A stretch of 64,000 nt of DNA from Limanda limanda (GCF_963576545.1 NC_083644.1:28525393-28589392); one strand, 5' to 3'. Shown: positions 49,278 to 60,067, counted from the first letter of the stretch. Program-made: numbers and translations. The notes: generated by a model from the sequence alone, not told the origin.

Positions 49278-49850
49278 AGGGCTGCTCGTGAGAGCCCCGG
49301 CGACCGGCGGCATTAAGAAGCCTCTCTGCTGCCGTCCCGGTACCGTTACAGGCCCGGTACCGAGGCTCTGAGAGATCCGTCGCTACCAGAAATCTACGGA
49401 GCTGCTGATTAGGGAGAGGTGGTGGACTAGTGGCAGAAACTTGGACTATGGGCAGAAAAGGTCTCTGGTTCGTCTCTGGTTCGACTCCACGGAGAAACAA
49501 CAAAAGACGAACCTGGATTGATGTGTCCAAAAATCCAAGACGATTCTACCTACCCTGTCTAGTGCCCCTGAGCAAGGCACCTTACTCCCCTAACATCTGC
49601 TCCCCGGGCGCGGTACACGGCTGCCCACTGCTCTGTGTGTCTGGCACCAGATGGGTTAAAAGCAGAGGTTAAATTTCCCCTTGCATGAGTGTGCCTGTGC
49701 ATGTCTGTGCATGTGTTTGGGACAAATAAATGTATCTTAATCCGCCAGCTGCCCTTCCAGCGCCTGGTGAGAGAAATCGCTCAGGATTTTAAGACCGACC
49801 TGCGCTTCCAGAGCTCCGCTGTCATAGCTCTGCAGGAGGACAGCGAGGAG
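49278..49850 (+). pseudogene. Histone H3 pseudogene fragment split by a SINE
   Basis: Part 1 (49278-49413) reads AARES, then after a one-base shift PATGGIKKP, RPGTV and, past an in-frame stop, EIRRYQKSTELLIR. Part 2 (49740-49850) reads [20 protein letters not shown] and continues [17 protein letters not shown]. Together they cover roughly residues 24-97 of core histone H3, which has about 135 residues. The N-terminal tail and the last third are missing. The left edge abuts a Harbinger terminus and the right edge a Harbinger-like MADF scrap. Substitutions (K27E, V35I, K64Q, M90I), a frameshift and a stop show decay. It has no histone function. Confidence 0.85.
49414..49739 (+). mobile_element. 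tRNA-derived SINE inserted in the H3 pseudogene
   Basis: It opens GGAGAGGTGGTGGACTAGTGG, has a perfect B box GGTTCGACTCC at 49478-49488 (preceded by a short duplication of TCTCTGGTTCG), a body with CCCTGAGCAAGGCACCTTA, and an A/T-rich 3' end GGGACAAATAAATGTATCTTA. It splits H3 between codons 62 and 63 or so. The flanking copies ATTAGG and ATCCGC both encode Ile-Arg, so a short diverged target duplication is possible but not certain. It is a different family from the copies at 5.7, 8.8, 9.7, 26 and 59 kb. Confidence 0.75.
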
Positions 49851-50218
49851 TAAAAACGGCAGTTAATCATTTTTTTCAAGCATATACTTACTTGTTGCTC
49901 CAATATTAACTGCAACAGCGTCCCAACATGTGTCTTTTTTGTCTCATATGTGCTGAGGATCATTCAGCTCACTGTACTTCTCCACTTCAATTATTAATTT
50001 ATTGTCATCCATCTGCAAGAACTTCTCCGCTGTTTGCTCCATTCAATGTCGGGTGTGGAGGGTAAATTACATATTCTCCACTCAAGCCCCCCCCCCTCTT
50101 TTTATCTATATGACTGCTTGTGTTGCTGCAGTGGATGGGCAGAGGGGGACATTTAGTAATGTGATTGGTAAAATGAAAACTCCCCGATGCTTAATAAGCG
50201 ACCATCGGGGCCAGCTGA
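49851..50218 (-). mobile_element. Harbinger-like remnant, third copy
   Basis: Matches 14880-15240: the MADF exon region, GTCGGGTGTGGAGGGTAAATTAC, GGGCAGAGGGGGACATTTA and so on. Terminal inverted repeats are missing. Confidence 0.6.
49892..50012 (-). pseudogene. MADF-domain exon, third copy
   Basis: From ATG at 50010-50012: MDDNKLIIEVEKYSELNDPQH, a stop, DKKDTCWDAVAVNIGA, then GTAAGT. This is the cleanest of the three copies, with one stop before the WDAVAVNIGA block. Confidence 0.6.
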
Positions 50219-50391
50219 TAAATTAAACTTTTTCCGAATCCCGTAGGAAGGACGGCAAAAACATCTTTTCGATCTACAAATGCCTTGATCACGTTTCTCT
50301 GTTCCTTTTTCAAAATGAATGCGCTGTCGATGTCTTCTAAAACAGACTCAATGGCAGCATCTACACATCTCAGCTCTCCAGCGGCAGGCAT
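50191..50391 (-). pseudogene. RecQ-like helicase N-terminal fragment with Walker A
   Basis: A 66-codon minus-strand frame from ATG at 50389-50391: MPAAGELRCVDAAIESVLED, FILKKEQRNVIKAF, then DVFAVLPTGFGKSLIYQLAP, ending at a stop. The Q in KKEQRNVIKAF and the Walker A LPTGFGKS (50227-50250) identify the first motifs of a superfamily-2 RecQ-type DNA helicase. The remaining motifs (DEVH, QxxGRAGR and so on) are absent. It sits just inside the TAGCCTG-type terminus shared with 14403-16420, so it is best read as a transposon gene and not the host recq/blm. Confidence 0.65.
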
Positions 50392-50612
50392 GTTTGTTGA
50401 AAACTAATTCAACCCAAGCGCTCTTTGGTGACGTGGTTGATTACGTTACTGTTGATCATCTGTCCATCAACGTATAAAGCCCGCCCTGACAATTTGATTG
50501 GTACGAACAGCTTCTGTTCGGGCATAGTTTCTCCCCAACGGAGCGATGCCAGACCGAACTTCCCGACCTCAAATGTTGTTGGCGGGGCTAAGTTCGTCTT
50601 GCACCCAGGCTA
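50278..50612 (-). mobile_element. Terminal region of a helicase-bearing element
   Basis: Near-identical to 16090-16420, ending (minus strand) TAGCCTGGGTGCAAGACGAAC. It contains the helicase start and about 220 bp of upstream sequence with GTTGGGGAGAAACTA and ACCAATCAAATTGTCAGGGC, which probably includes that gene's promoter. Confidence 0.55.
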
Positions 50613-52967
50613 CTACTTTGGTATTCACTAGATTTTTCACAGGAGCAACAACAAAGGACACAACGATGTATCTTGATGTATTTCAATGTTCAACTCTGAT
50701 TCAGGCTACATGTCATTTGTTGTCTATGCATTTTCGGTCTGTGTGGAGATTGTATGTTTGCATCTTACCCTCGGGGGTTTTCTCCTGGTACTCCAGCCTC
50801 CTCCCACAGTCCAAAGCCTCTCACTAATATATGTTTTCATTTATGACATTTTGGGACATTATTTTACAGTGTGAGAAATTCAGGTGACTTTTTTATATTA
50901 TGGGGTGAATGGAATTTTTGATGAATAACTACACCATAAAAAAGTTTGTGTCTTTTAGTTTCATTGATTTATACTGGTGATGATGCAGTGATATTCAAAG
51001 CAGTCTATTTTTTATTTCTGCAAAGAAACTTAACTCTTTGGTTGATGCCTGCTGCACATCTACTCTGACAACCTACAATGGAATGCCACCAAATTAGCAA
51101 CGAATGCCAGGCCTCCAAAAAAAATTGGATAACTATCAAAGGCCAGACCGCCTCTAATTAACATTTGACATCTGAGAAGTACAGTATGTTATAAGACACA
51201 CCCCTGTTCTTTACATGTATGCTGCCAACTGGTTGTACAACTGTCTTTGTTGACCAAGGAGAAGTTTCAACAAGGACAGACAGGTAGCGCAGTAGAAATA
51301 CATCTGTCTCTTTTCCTCATGAGACATTGAAGGCTTCATTGAAGCTGCTCACTCTCTGTGTCAGCAGAGACAACACATTTACATTTTATTTTGAAGGAAG
51401 AGAAAAAGTTAAAAAAAGTGGGAGAACTGCAGGTCAGCTGAAGTAAAAGATCTTTTAACCATAGGTTTGTTTCCGTGCATAGTGTCCCTCCTAGCATTCC
51501 ACACTCTGAGCAGAGAAGGAGGCAGGGCTGGATTCCTGACATGGTCAAATAGACAACCCTGTGTGCATCAGATGGTTGGTTATATGCACATTAATTTGGG
51601 AATATGCGTCACTGAAGTACATTTACAAATTAAATATTTAGGGCCTTGCGGTTGGTTCTGCTCCATTGCAACAGAGGACTGTGTGCACACTCCACTGTTA
51701 TATCAGAACTCATGTGTGTTGGAAATAGAAAAAGTAAACATGTCAGAATATTTACCAAAATTAGCATTTCAACAAAGTAAACTTTTAATCCTCTGAATAT
51801 AGTAATGTGCTGAATATTATAAAGGCAATAAATATATTCTACTACTATTTGGATACAGAAAGAGAGGACTTGACTATATCCATAACTTCAAAACAAAACG
51901 AATAATTTATCAACTTATCAACCTTAAACAAAATAGCACATCAAAAATAGGAAAGATAAGAAACATCGATTTTACCCTTTTTCTTGGTTTAATTGACATG
52001 TGTCATTATGTACTTACGTGCAGCATATCACTGAATATTTTTGTCTCCAAATCTAGGTTGCACAAGATTTTAAGAAGCTATCTAACATATAAAAACATAA
52101 CAGTTTTACAATGTAAGTGGGACACACCAGGGAAAATGTTGCTTAACTTTAATGCATCAGGAACAATGATCAACAGTGAACACTCAAAGATGATTTTACT
52201 GATAATTGTTTTACTGATGTTGCATCAGTGTGACAGTTCTACTTGTATTATCCTATTTGACCATGTAGCGTTTATTTAAGTTGAGGATTTGAATATTTAT
52301 ATCGATTATGAAACATGTCTTAATTAATTTTTATTCTTCGAATCACTAAAAGCATCACACAATCTCAGTACTGCCATTTTCACTGAGCATCTGTTTCGAC
52401 AGTCTGATCGCCCATGTTTGCTACTAACAATGGGGTGTCTGTCGATCATAATCAGATTGAAACAAGCAGCCAGAGCCACACTGCACCCTTGAAGCTAGCA
52501 TTTAACACACTGATGAACGATGGCTAGAACTCGCTCTCAACACCAGCGTGAACACAGCTGCATGTAGGGGTGTTGTGAAGTAGGAGAGAAGCCGTGGTGG
52601 CGCCTGGTGGCTGAAGGCCGCAGCTGAACAGAAACCCTGCGCTCGGGACAAGACAGCCGGGGAGGAAGCATTGGAGAAGCCTCGGATTCTGATCCGAGCA
52701 CTGGTGAGAGGTTTCGTAATTTCATGAGATGCATTGTATTTAGCAGTGACAGTCACTGCTGTCATATACGTCATCGCAAAGTATCAACCACACAGTTTAA
52801 GAACACGATAATTAGTGGAAAGAATTCCGCGGCATGAGTGTGCGTAAAAGCGCACCTTAACCAGATGCGTCATACGCATGGCAGCCGCAGAATCTCTGTT
52901 CCTCTTTGTGTAAAGCCTCGTTGCTGCTTTTATCAACAATGTGTTAATGTGCTTATTATGTATTTTA

Positions 52968-52968
<1 letters not shown>
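50613..52968. other. Intergenic sequence, with a GC-richer patch near 52.55-52.70 kb
   Basis: Mostly AT-rich. The patch at 52555-52715 (TGGCGCCTGGTGGCTGAAGG and on) is GC-richer and ends with a donor-like CTGGTGAGAGG. It could be an upstream exon or enhancer of klf2, but there is no direct support. Confidence 0.35.

Positions 52969-53042
<74 letters not shown>
52969..53042. repeat. (CT)n microsatellite upstream of klf2
   Basis: About 72 bp of pure CT, about 260 bp upstream of the klf2 TATA-like box. GA/CT tracts close to promoters can bind GAGA-type factors; any role here is an inference. Confidence 0.95.
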
Positions 53043-53045
<3 letters not shown>

Positions 53046-53207
53046 ACTTGTTGGACAGGTTTTGACAGAGGGGCGGGTTTCCTCTTCTCCGAGGTTAAGT
53101 AGCTGGCCGCAGCAGAGCAGAAGCAGCATTCCACAGCAGTCCTGCTCTGACTCCCTCACCATCTTTCTGCCTCTGACTCGCGGGGAACTCGTACTTTTAT
53201 ACCAAGG

Positions 53208-53345
53208 CTAAATTTAGGGGGACTGGCCGGTGCGCAGCGTCCCCATCCTGGACGCGCTTCCTTCCCCCAGCCTCGCATTGGTGTGCTGCGCGCAGAGAAC
53301 AATATTTATAAGGAAAGCAGCTCCTTCCAGGCGCACAGCTCCACG
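53208..53345 (+). promoter_or_regulatory. klf2: klf2 core promoter: MEF2 site, CCAAT box, TATA-like box
   Basis: A perfect palindromic MEF2 consensus CTAAATTTAG lies at 53208-53217. An inverted CCAAT box (ATTGG) is at 53277-53281 and a TATA-like TATTTATAAG at 53303-53312, so transcription should begin at about 53333-53340. An E-box CACGTG lies at 53342-53347. Mammalian KLF2 promoters are known to rely on a conserved MEF2 site downstream of the MEK5/ERK5 pathway for shear-stress induction in endothelium. The same kind of site at a similar distance supports this being the true promoter. Confidence 0.65.
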
Positions 53346-53492
53346 TGAGGCAGGAGCAGCAGTTCATCAGACGACAGAAGAAGCGACGCAATCTGAAGCT
53401 ATTTCTGGAGACTCAGCGGACGCTGGTCATTTCATTTAAACAGAGAAAGTATTTTCTCTACATTTAAGGAGACTTTTTCTTTTTAACAAGGC

Positions 53493-55071
53493 ATGGATAT
53501 GGCCTTAAGTGGGACCATTTTACCATCAATCTCTACATTCGCCAGCCAAAAGGAGAAAGGCTGGGAAGATGTAAGTTGCGCTCTTTCTATATTGACATTT
53601 CTTCTATACACAGACAGTGAGGTTTTACTCACTCTCACTTTTTACTGCTACTTCGAAACTTATTCAGACTTTAATAAACATGTTGTATGCCTTTTTCGTG
53701 ATACCCTGTGTGTTTTCGACCTTTTGTATTGAGGTAAATGATTCTGTGGAAAGATCTTGATAGGTTCTGAAACTAATTCTGTCCTCTTATCCTCGCTCCA
53801 GAGGTGGAAGGCAAATATGAGCAGCGTTTCCTTGGACAGCAGCTGCCTGGGCAGAAAAGACGAGGAAGACCTGGATAAGTTCTTGGATCTCGAATTCATT
53901 CTCGCAAACACAGCTGGCTCTGATTCCTATCGGCTCCAGGAGACCGGGTCGTACCAGCAGCAGCAGCAGCAGCAGCAGCACACCGGGATGCCCCAGACCA
54001 GTTACACCTCTGTCCCTGACATGAACTGTCCTCCTCCACCCTACAACAGTCTGATGGCGGAGCTCCTTCGCTCCGACGTGGATGCGAGCTTCCTTCCCGG
54101 GAACAGTCTTAGCGTCCAGGGCAGATTCCTAATCAGCTCAACGCCTTTCCACACAACTCAGGATTTATTCCCCGACCACCTTAGCATTAAGGTGGAGCCC
54201 GCCTCCATGGACACATACGGACCTGTCATGGGTCTAGTGCCCCAGACCTGCACCAAAATCAAGCACGAGGGCAACGTGTCCTGCATGATGTCTTACGAGC
54301 AGCAGCCGCGACTGGCCAACTCCCCGCAGGCCGCGGTGGGCAGCATGACGCCGCCGCTCAGCCCGGACGACCTGATGAGCTCCGAGTGCCACCAGCCTCA
54401 GGTGTGCGTCTCCACCTCGCTGACCTTCCCGCACAGCTTCCACTCCCACCACCGCAGCGCGCCCGGGGGATTCCCTCACCAGAGCCACGGGATGCAGCTC
54501 CCATTCACAGGGGCGCACCACCACCACCAGTTCGCGGGTATGTTCGCAGAAGACGCAGCGATGAGTATGCAGCAGCAGCAGCAGCAGCCAGCGGCGGCGG
54601 CGGCCGGTCAGCGGCTCCTGCTCACCCCTCCGTCCTCCCCGCTGGAAATGATGGACACCAAGCCAAAGAGGGGGCGCCGATCCTGGCCGAGGAAACGGAC
54701 CGCGACGCATACCTGCACTTTTACCGGCTGTTCGAAAACCTACACCAAGAGCTCCCACCTGAAGGCGCATCTCAGGACGCACACAGGTAAAATGTGCAGA
54801 GTGAATGTGGCGCGCTCTCCATTATGTCATACCCCTGTTATCATGCATGCAGCCAAACTTCATGTTCATTCACTGTCGTGTGTCTGTGTTTACAGGGGAG
54901 AAACCATACCACTGCAGCTGGGAGGGATGCGGCTGGAAGTTCGCGCGTTCAGACGAGCTCACACGTCACTTCCGCAAGCACACTGGACACCGACCCTTCC
55001 AGTGTCACCTGTGTGAACGGGCCTTCTCCCGGAGCGACCACCTGGCCTTGCACATGAAGAGGCACATGTAA
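53493..55071 (+). CDS. klf2: Kruppel-like factor 2 (zinc-finger transcription factor), three exons
   Basis: Exons are 53493-53570, 53802-54786 and 54896-55071 (stop TAA). Introns of 231 and 109 bp begin GT and end AG, in phases 0 and 1. The product is 412 residues, or 410 if translation starts at the second ATG (53499), which gives the usual KLF2 start [10 protein letters not shown]; both ATGs have G at -3 and +4. Acidic activation-type segment [16 protein letters not shown] at about 47-62; Q8 at 78-85; [16 protein letters not shown] at 103-118. Sumoylation-type IKVE (155-158) and IKHE (179-182). TPPLSP (209-214) and TPPSSP (about 301) match FBW7-type degrons known in KLF2. Basic nuclear-localisation stretch [13 protein letters not shown] just before three C2H2 fingers at about 329-353, 359-383 and 389-411, all Cys/His present; the second intron splits the TGEKP linker. 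It is a nuclear activator binding CACCC/GC boxes, known for endothelial, haemodynamic and blood roles. The fingers alone could fit KLF4/KLF17, but the start and the body fit KLF2. I cannot tell klf2a from klf2b. Confidence 0.93.
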
Positions 55072-56315
55072 CGACAGTCCTGTGGGACGAAGATGAGCAG
55101 GACTTAAAGGCTGCGACCTGACAAAAGGACTATCATAATCCTACGATGAGCTTTAGAACGAAGCTATACAAATATATAGATACAAGCTCCTATAGGAGAA
55201 TGAGCTGTAGTGGTACCATGGCAGGAGAAACAGCCACAGTATAATGAAGCCACTAGCCTGTTGACCACACTGTAATGCCTACAGGTATATTTATAGGAAT
55301 ATTATGGTGATTTTTTAGTTGGGGCAAAAGGAGCTTCCAGACCAAATGCCTTCCAATGATATTTGTAAAAAAAACATCTATTTAAAAGTTCTTGTTGAGG
55401 GAGACAATACACACACACATACAAACACCACAAAACAATGAGTAGCAATTGCCAGATATGACAGTAACAGATCAATTCTGTTCAGACTTATTTTTTGACT
55501 ATGTAGCTGGTACTACGTTTTTATATGGATTGTTGTTTAAATAGACAACAGACTAAAGGAACATTCCACTCAACATGTCAGGCACATGCATCTGAAGCAA
55601 CTGGAAGCAGACATTCCTTTGAAGAACTATGATTTTTTTTTCTGTATTTACACCATTGATGCCTTCTATAACACATTATTAAACATCTTACGAGTGCCAT
55701 ATTCTTCACTGGCTAAAAGACAATCAAAGTTTTATTCTGTGTTTTATATTGTAAGTGTAAACTGCACAAGAAATACGCTTTGAGACAATGTTTTGTTCTA
55801 AAACTGCCTTTCATTCTGTCCTCCTTGAAGGCTTGAATTGAATGTCGTGTCTGTGAGTCTGTCTGTTGTCCTCTAGCATTTGAAGTCAGGGTCTTACAGT
55901 CACAAGTGCATGCCATCTCAACACCAGCTGATTGACAAAGGGCTACGCAGTCAATAGTCTTATTGGCAATAAGACTTGTTTGTTTGTATCTTGAAGAAAT
56001 GTACTGAAATGTATCTTGTACATATAATTTTTTACATAATGTAAATAGTTTATTTTAATGTACATATTAAACTAAATGAACAACATGATGAATGACTCTT
56101 GAGTGTGACTGAGAGCTGGGGGGAAGGTTGACAACTATATAAGATGTGCTTGACATGAATACAGGCACATACACAGGTTGATGGTTTGGGCCTGTGACCA
56201 CTTGACACAGTGACAACCCAGAGGTCTAGAGGTGAGGCGGGACAATTAACCATAACAAAATAATAATTTATGATCAAATCTTTGTTTTAAAATAAAGAAT
56301 TTGACAGTGGATAAG
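55072..56315 (+). other. klf2: klf2 3' UTR with candidate poly(A) signals
   Basis: AT-rich sequence after the stop contains several AUUUA-type motifs (TATTTATAGG near 55287, CTATTTAAAAG near 55378), consistent with the unstable mRNA known for KLF2. Candidate cleavage signals are ATTAAA at 56066-56071 and AATAAA at 56291-56296. The first follows a very A/T-rich stretch and is the likelier end; the choice is unproven. Confidence 0.55.
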
Positions 56316-59108
56316 ACTGGTTGACCTGCTATAACAAGGGGGTTGTGAGTGCCCCCCAAAATGTTGCAATCAAAAAATCAGTGCCTTCTTACAACATCTT
56401 GTCAGGTGCCATTTAATCACAGGTTGTGTCCAGGTCAAGCAAAAGTGATTCTTCGGTTTAAATTGTTTAATCCTAATCATTCTTACATGCATGTGGGATA
56501 AAAGCAAGAGATCAAAACAAAGTCTGAAAAGACATATAGAATGGTTCTCTCATAGACATGAATATCATTTTTTGGAGGTCGAGTGGCAGGTGAGCCCTTT
56601 TTCAGAAGTTGGTTAGATCCAGGCCGGCAGCATCAGACTGATGCTGCCCAGCTGGGGCAGAGTGGCTGCCAGGGCGCTGTGGCAGCTGCCTATAAATATA
56701 AACATTACACTGACATAATTACAGAGGCTCGATATAGATGGAGTCTGCGTCAAGGGCACAGGGGCGAACCACAATGAGAGGGAGTGATGGGGGGAAGCGG
56801 GGGGGAGAAAGAGAAACCCTGTCTCAAATAAACCGAAAAAGAGCCGCAAGGATGAAGGCAAGTTCATGACTAAGAGAAGAGAAAAATCTACCTAAAGGAC
56901 GAGGGTTTTCAGGATGTTTTATGGATGTATAGTGGGAAAAATACATAATTAGCATATTATGCGAAGAGGCCTTTGTATCCTGCAGTTTAGTCCAGGAGAT
57001 AAAGTTCGGCCCACGGATCAACAACCTATTAATCCACATGCAACCTCTTCAGCCCAAAAGGAAAAAACATGGGGAAACTGGGGAAACTGGGGAGCCCCCC
57101 CCGGACAAAGCTCTGATGAGGGAGGTCACTATATGCTTCAGGTGAAGTGCGTATGGGATCTTCTCTCTGATTCCAAAGGTGGATTTTGGTGCTTCCTAAA
57201 GTGGACAGTAATGTTCCTTAGAAGTAGGGACCACTAAAGTGTGTGGAAGTGAGAAAGTGGCCTCTTTTTTTTTCATCCTTCACACAACTGCTCCTGTGCG
57301 TTTTCTTGCGACACCTTCAACAAGAGAGCATGCAGTTTGTACAGCTAAACCATGGCTCATCCTTTCCTGTGGAAGCAGGCTTTTCACCTAAAGTGTGGCT
57401 ACTCAGGACACGGGGAAATACTTGGGCCTTTAGACATGGATAAATAAAGAACACAAACTGGGACGCCACCACAAACATGTCAGAAACACATCGACATCAA
57501 CACCAGAACAGAAAAGAAAGAACAGAAAAAGTAACTACCCAAATATTATCTCTTTAATAATAATTGACACAAACCGAAAAAACTTTTCCAAGCACCAAAC
57601 AAATGTACCAAGTGGCTTATTTGTAGTGGTTGATAAACCAAGTGACTGTTTGAAATTCTTCATTACCTCTTCATTTCTCAGTCACTATTTTTCCACGCAT
57701 GATGGTCGTGTGCTGGCCCTGAGAAAAAAGGAACCCTCCCCCCACCACAGCCCCTCCTGCTATTATTAGTTCATCTACTGAAAAAATTGATAATTTTCAT
57801 TTCACTTTTTCTGCCGGGTACAGGAGGGTGGCTGCTGCTGCAAAGCGTGGGAATATCTGACCTGAGGGCAGTGGGAGGGCAGATGGTTTACATGTTGGAT
57901 ATGTAGCCTTCTAAACACTCCTGTGCATGCTGCACTGGTGGTGAGTGTGTTTGTATGTGTGGCTGTGAGCGACTTGCACACGAATAATGAATAAGGCTGT
58001 GCTAGGCAATGGTTCCTAACAAAACAAACAGTACACAATGTAGACAGGGACAGCACAGAATAGTATTCAAGTGCTGGTGTTTTATTTGTTGCAACACGCT
58101 GGATGATTGAAGATGTAAAGGTGTTAAGGAGAAATGGGCTAGCTGCAGTTGGAAGAAGTTAGCTAGCTAGAAGGCTAGTTCTTGGGGCTACGAGCTTTCT
58201 AAAAAGACTGTGGAGCAAATTACTCGTTAGATTAGGCTACGAATAGGCCTACTGCAAGTGCAGGAAGGTATTACTAAGGAAGGAGTGAGTCTTTAAAAAG
58301 ACTGTTTATAAAGCAATGAATATCTGAATGATAGAGGAAACAAGAACAATCGCACAAACTCTGCAGAGTGTCATCTCAGTGAGGGTGAGCGCTGACCATG
58401 CCTGTGGTTACTTTTATACTCTGGTTGCGTACGTGCAAATCACGTTCAAATGATAACACTCCTCTTTTGATTGGTGGATCAGGAACGAAACAGTATTTAA
58501 TTTGTTTGTGTCAGTCCAGCCCCTTGCATTTCACCACTGAGGAAGCTTCCACTTACCAGTGACAGGTCGGCAGTCTTTTTTTTAAATTTTTTTTTTTTTT
58601 TTTTTTCTCCGTCTGTGACATTGCGCCTTAAAAACTCCTACATGTATAATATATGTGTAGCTAACGCCCCATATTTCTAATGATGATATGACACTGACCC
58701 TGCCACAGCATCAACATTTCAAGATATCCACAAACTTTCAGTGTCATGGACTATTTCTTTGGTGGAAACTTGCTCCAGTGAAAGCCCTTGAGTCTGTGAC
58801 ACATTGCTGTTGAATTTGTAAATGTCATTATTCATCAACAAAGGCCCTTACGGAGAATTGAAGGTAAGCAAACAAACAAACATGACAGGGAGACATCAGG
58901 CCTAAATTCACTGTGATGACAGGATTAAAAGCAGGCTCAAAGAAATTCCATCAGACCCTCTACTGAATGTCTGTCAGTGTCCACGGCTGCTTTTGCGAGG
59001 GAGAACCATCGCACAGCTGACAGAGCCCGGTCCCTCTCTCACTGTTTTCCATCTCACTTCAGCTTAACGAGACTCAAAAACAGGATTATTTGGTTTCCTG
59101 ATTGCACA
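56316..59108. other. Intergenic sequence downstream of klf2
   Basis: No gene recognised. The stretch 56600-56780 is more complex and GC-balanced (CTGCCTATAAATATAAACATT and on) than its surroundings and may be a conserved non-coding element. A poly-T tract lies at 58577-58607. Confidence 0.45.
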
Positions 59109-59368
59109 CAAACTGGCTGAGGGATAGAGTGGTCATCCTCCAACCTGAAGGTCGGCAGTTCGATCCCCAGTCTGACCCATCTGCATGCTGAAGTGTCCTT
59201 GGGCAAGATGCTGAACCCTGAATGGCCCCCCATAGAATAACTAAGTGCTGAGAATAGATGCACTGTATGAATGTGTGTGTGAATGGGTGAATGTAAAACT
59301 GTACTGTAAAGCGCTTTGAGTGGTCATCAAGACTAGAAAAGCACTATATAAATACAAAACCATTTACG
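59109..59368 (+). mobile_element. tRNA-derived SINE, copy 3
   Basis: Head CTGGCTGAGGGATAGAGTGG, B box AGTTCGATCCC (one change from consensus), body TGTCCTTGGGCAAGATGCTG, tail GTAAAGCGCTTTGAGTGG ending AAAACCATTTACG. A short (CGCA)n stretch follows. Confidence 0.8.
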
Positions 59369-59463
59369 CACGGACGCACGGACGCACGCACGCACGCAAG
59401 CACTCACAGACACACACACACGCACACTATCTCACTCAAATCCCTAACCCTAACCCTAACCCC
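59366..59463. repeat. (ACGC)n/(CA)n tract and telomere-like CCCTAA units
   Basis: GGACGCACGGACGCACGCAC-type units at 59366-59400, CA at 59408-59424, and about three CCCTAA units at 59442-59463. Confidence 0.8.
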
Positions 59464-59528
59464 AACCTCTAAATTTCCTCACTCTTTCGGGTGCTTCAAA
59501 TGGTCCCCAAAAAGGTATAGGTACAGGA

Positions 59529-59563
59529 ACACATACACACACACACACACACGCACACACACA
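59529..59563. repeat. (CA)n microsatellite
   Basis: About 35 bp of CA with one CG. Confidence 0.9.
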
Positions 59564-59989
59564 AACACCCATACAGTGAAGCATGCTTCCTTATACTGTG
59601 TGAGCAGTGATGTTTTTACTGAGTCTCCCTCCCACCTCACCATCCAAGGCTGATGTTTTCACTCAGCAAGAGACTGTAAACATGCTCCTAAGAGCTTGTG
59701 CAACAGTTTATCTCAGAAGAATTCCCCACCGCAGCATATTCCTCTCAATCTCCAACACAGCTCACTCATAAATAAAAGTGTGTGTGTTGTGATGTGATAC
59801 TGTTCCTGTCAGTGGTCGAAGATTAAACCAAAACACTGAATTTTTTTAAGGTTTTTCCCTCAACCTGATCTCTCTGTGGATAATCACATATTGAGATGTC
59901 ATATTTCATATTTAGTTACTGGAGTCTCTAGTGACCGTTTTTGTATAAGTTGTAGGAACTTCTGGGTTTCTCTTAATTTCGTAAGGTCT

Positions 59990-60067
59990 AGATCTTACTA
60001 TGCAAAGAACCTTAAGATAATGCATGTTGTGATTTAGCATTATACAAATAAAATAAAATTGAATTGA
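59990..60067 (+). mobile_element. LINE/SINE 3' tail fragment
   Basis: CCTTAAGATAATGCATGTTG, then GATTTAGCATTATACAAATA, ending AAATTGAATTGAA. This is a variant of the LINE-type 3' tail (GCCTTGAGATAA...GCTATATAAATAAAATTGAATTGAA) common in fish. Confidence 0.55.

Noticed and set aside
50191..50391. Host RecQ/BLM helicase gene
   Set aside because: Only the first 66 codons are present, next to a repeat terminus that recurs at 16.4 kb.
54234..54782. 182-codon minus-strand frame opposite klf2 exon 2, plus a 134-codon + frame at 54386
   Set aside because: Shadows of the GC-rich klf2 coding exon.
53757..55016. Single continuous klf2-like frame starting at 53757 and reading through the second intron
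   Set aside because: The real start is in the exon at 53493, and reading through 54787 destroys the zinc-finger linker. Splicing at GT 54787 / AG 54895 restores TGEKP.
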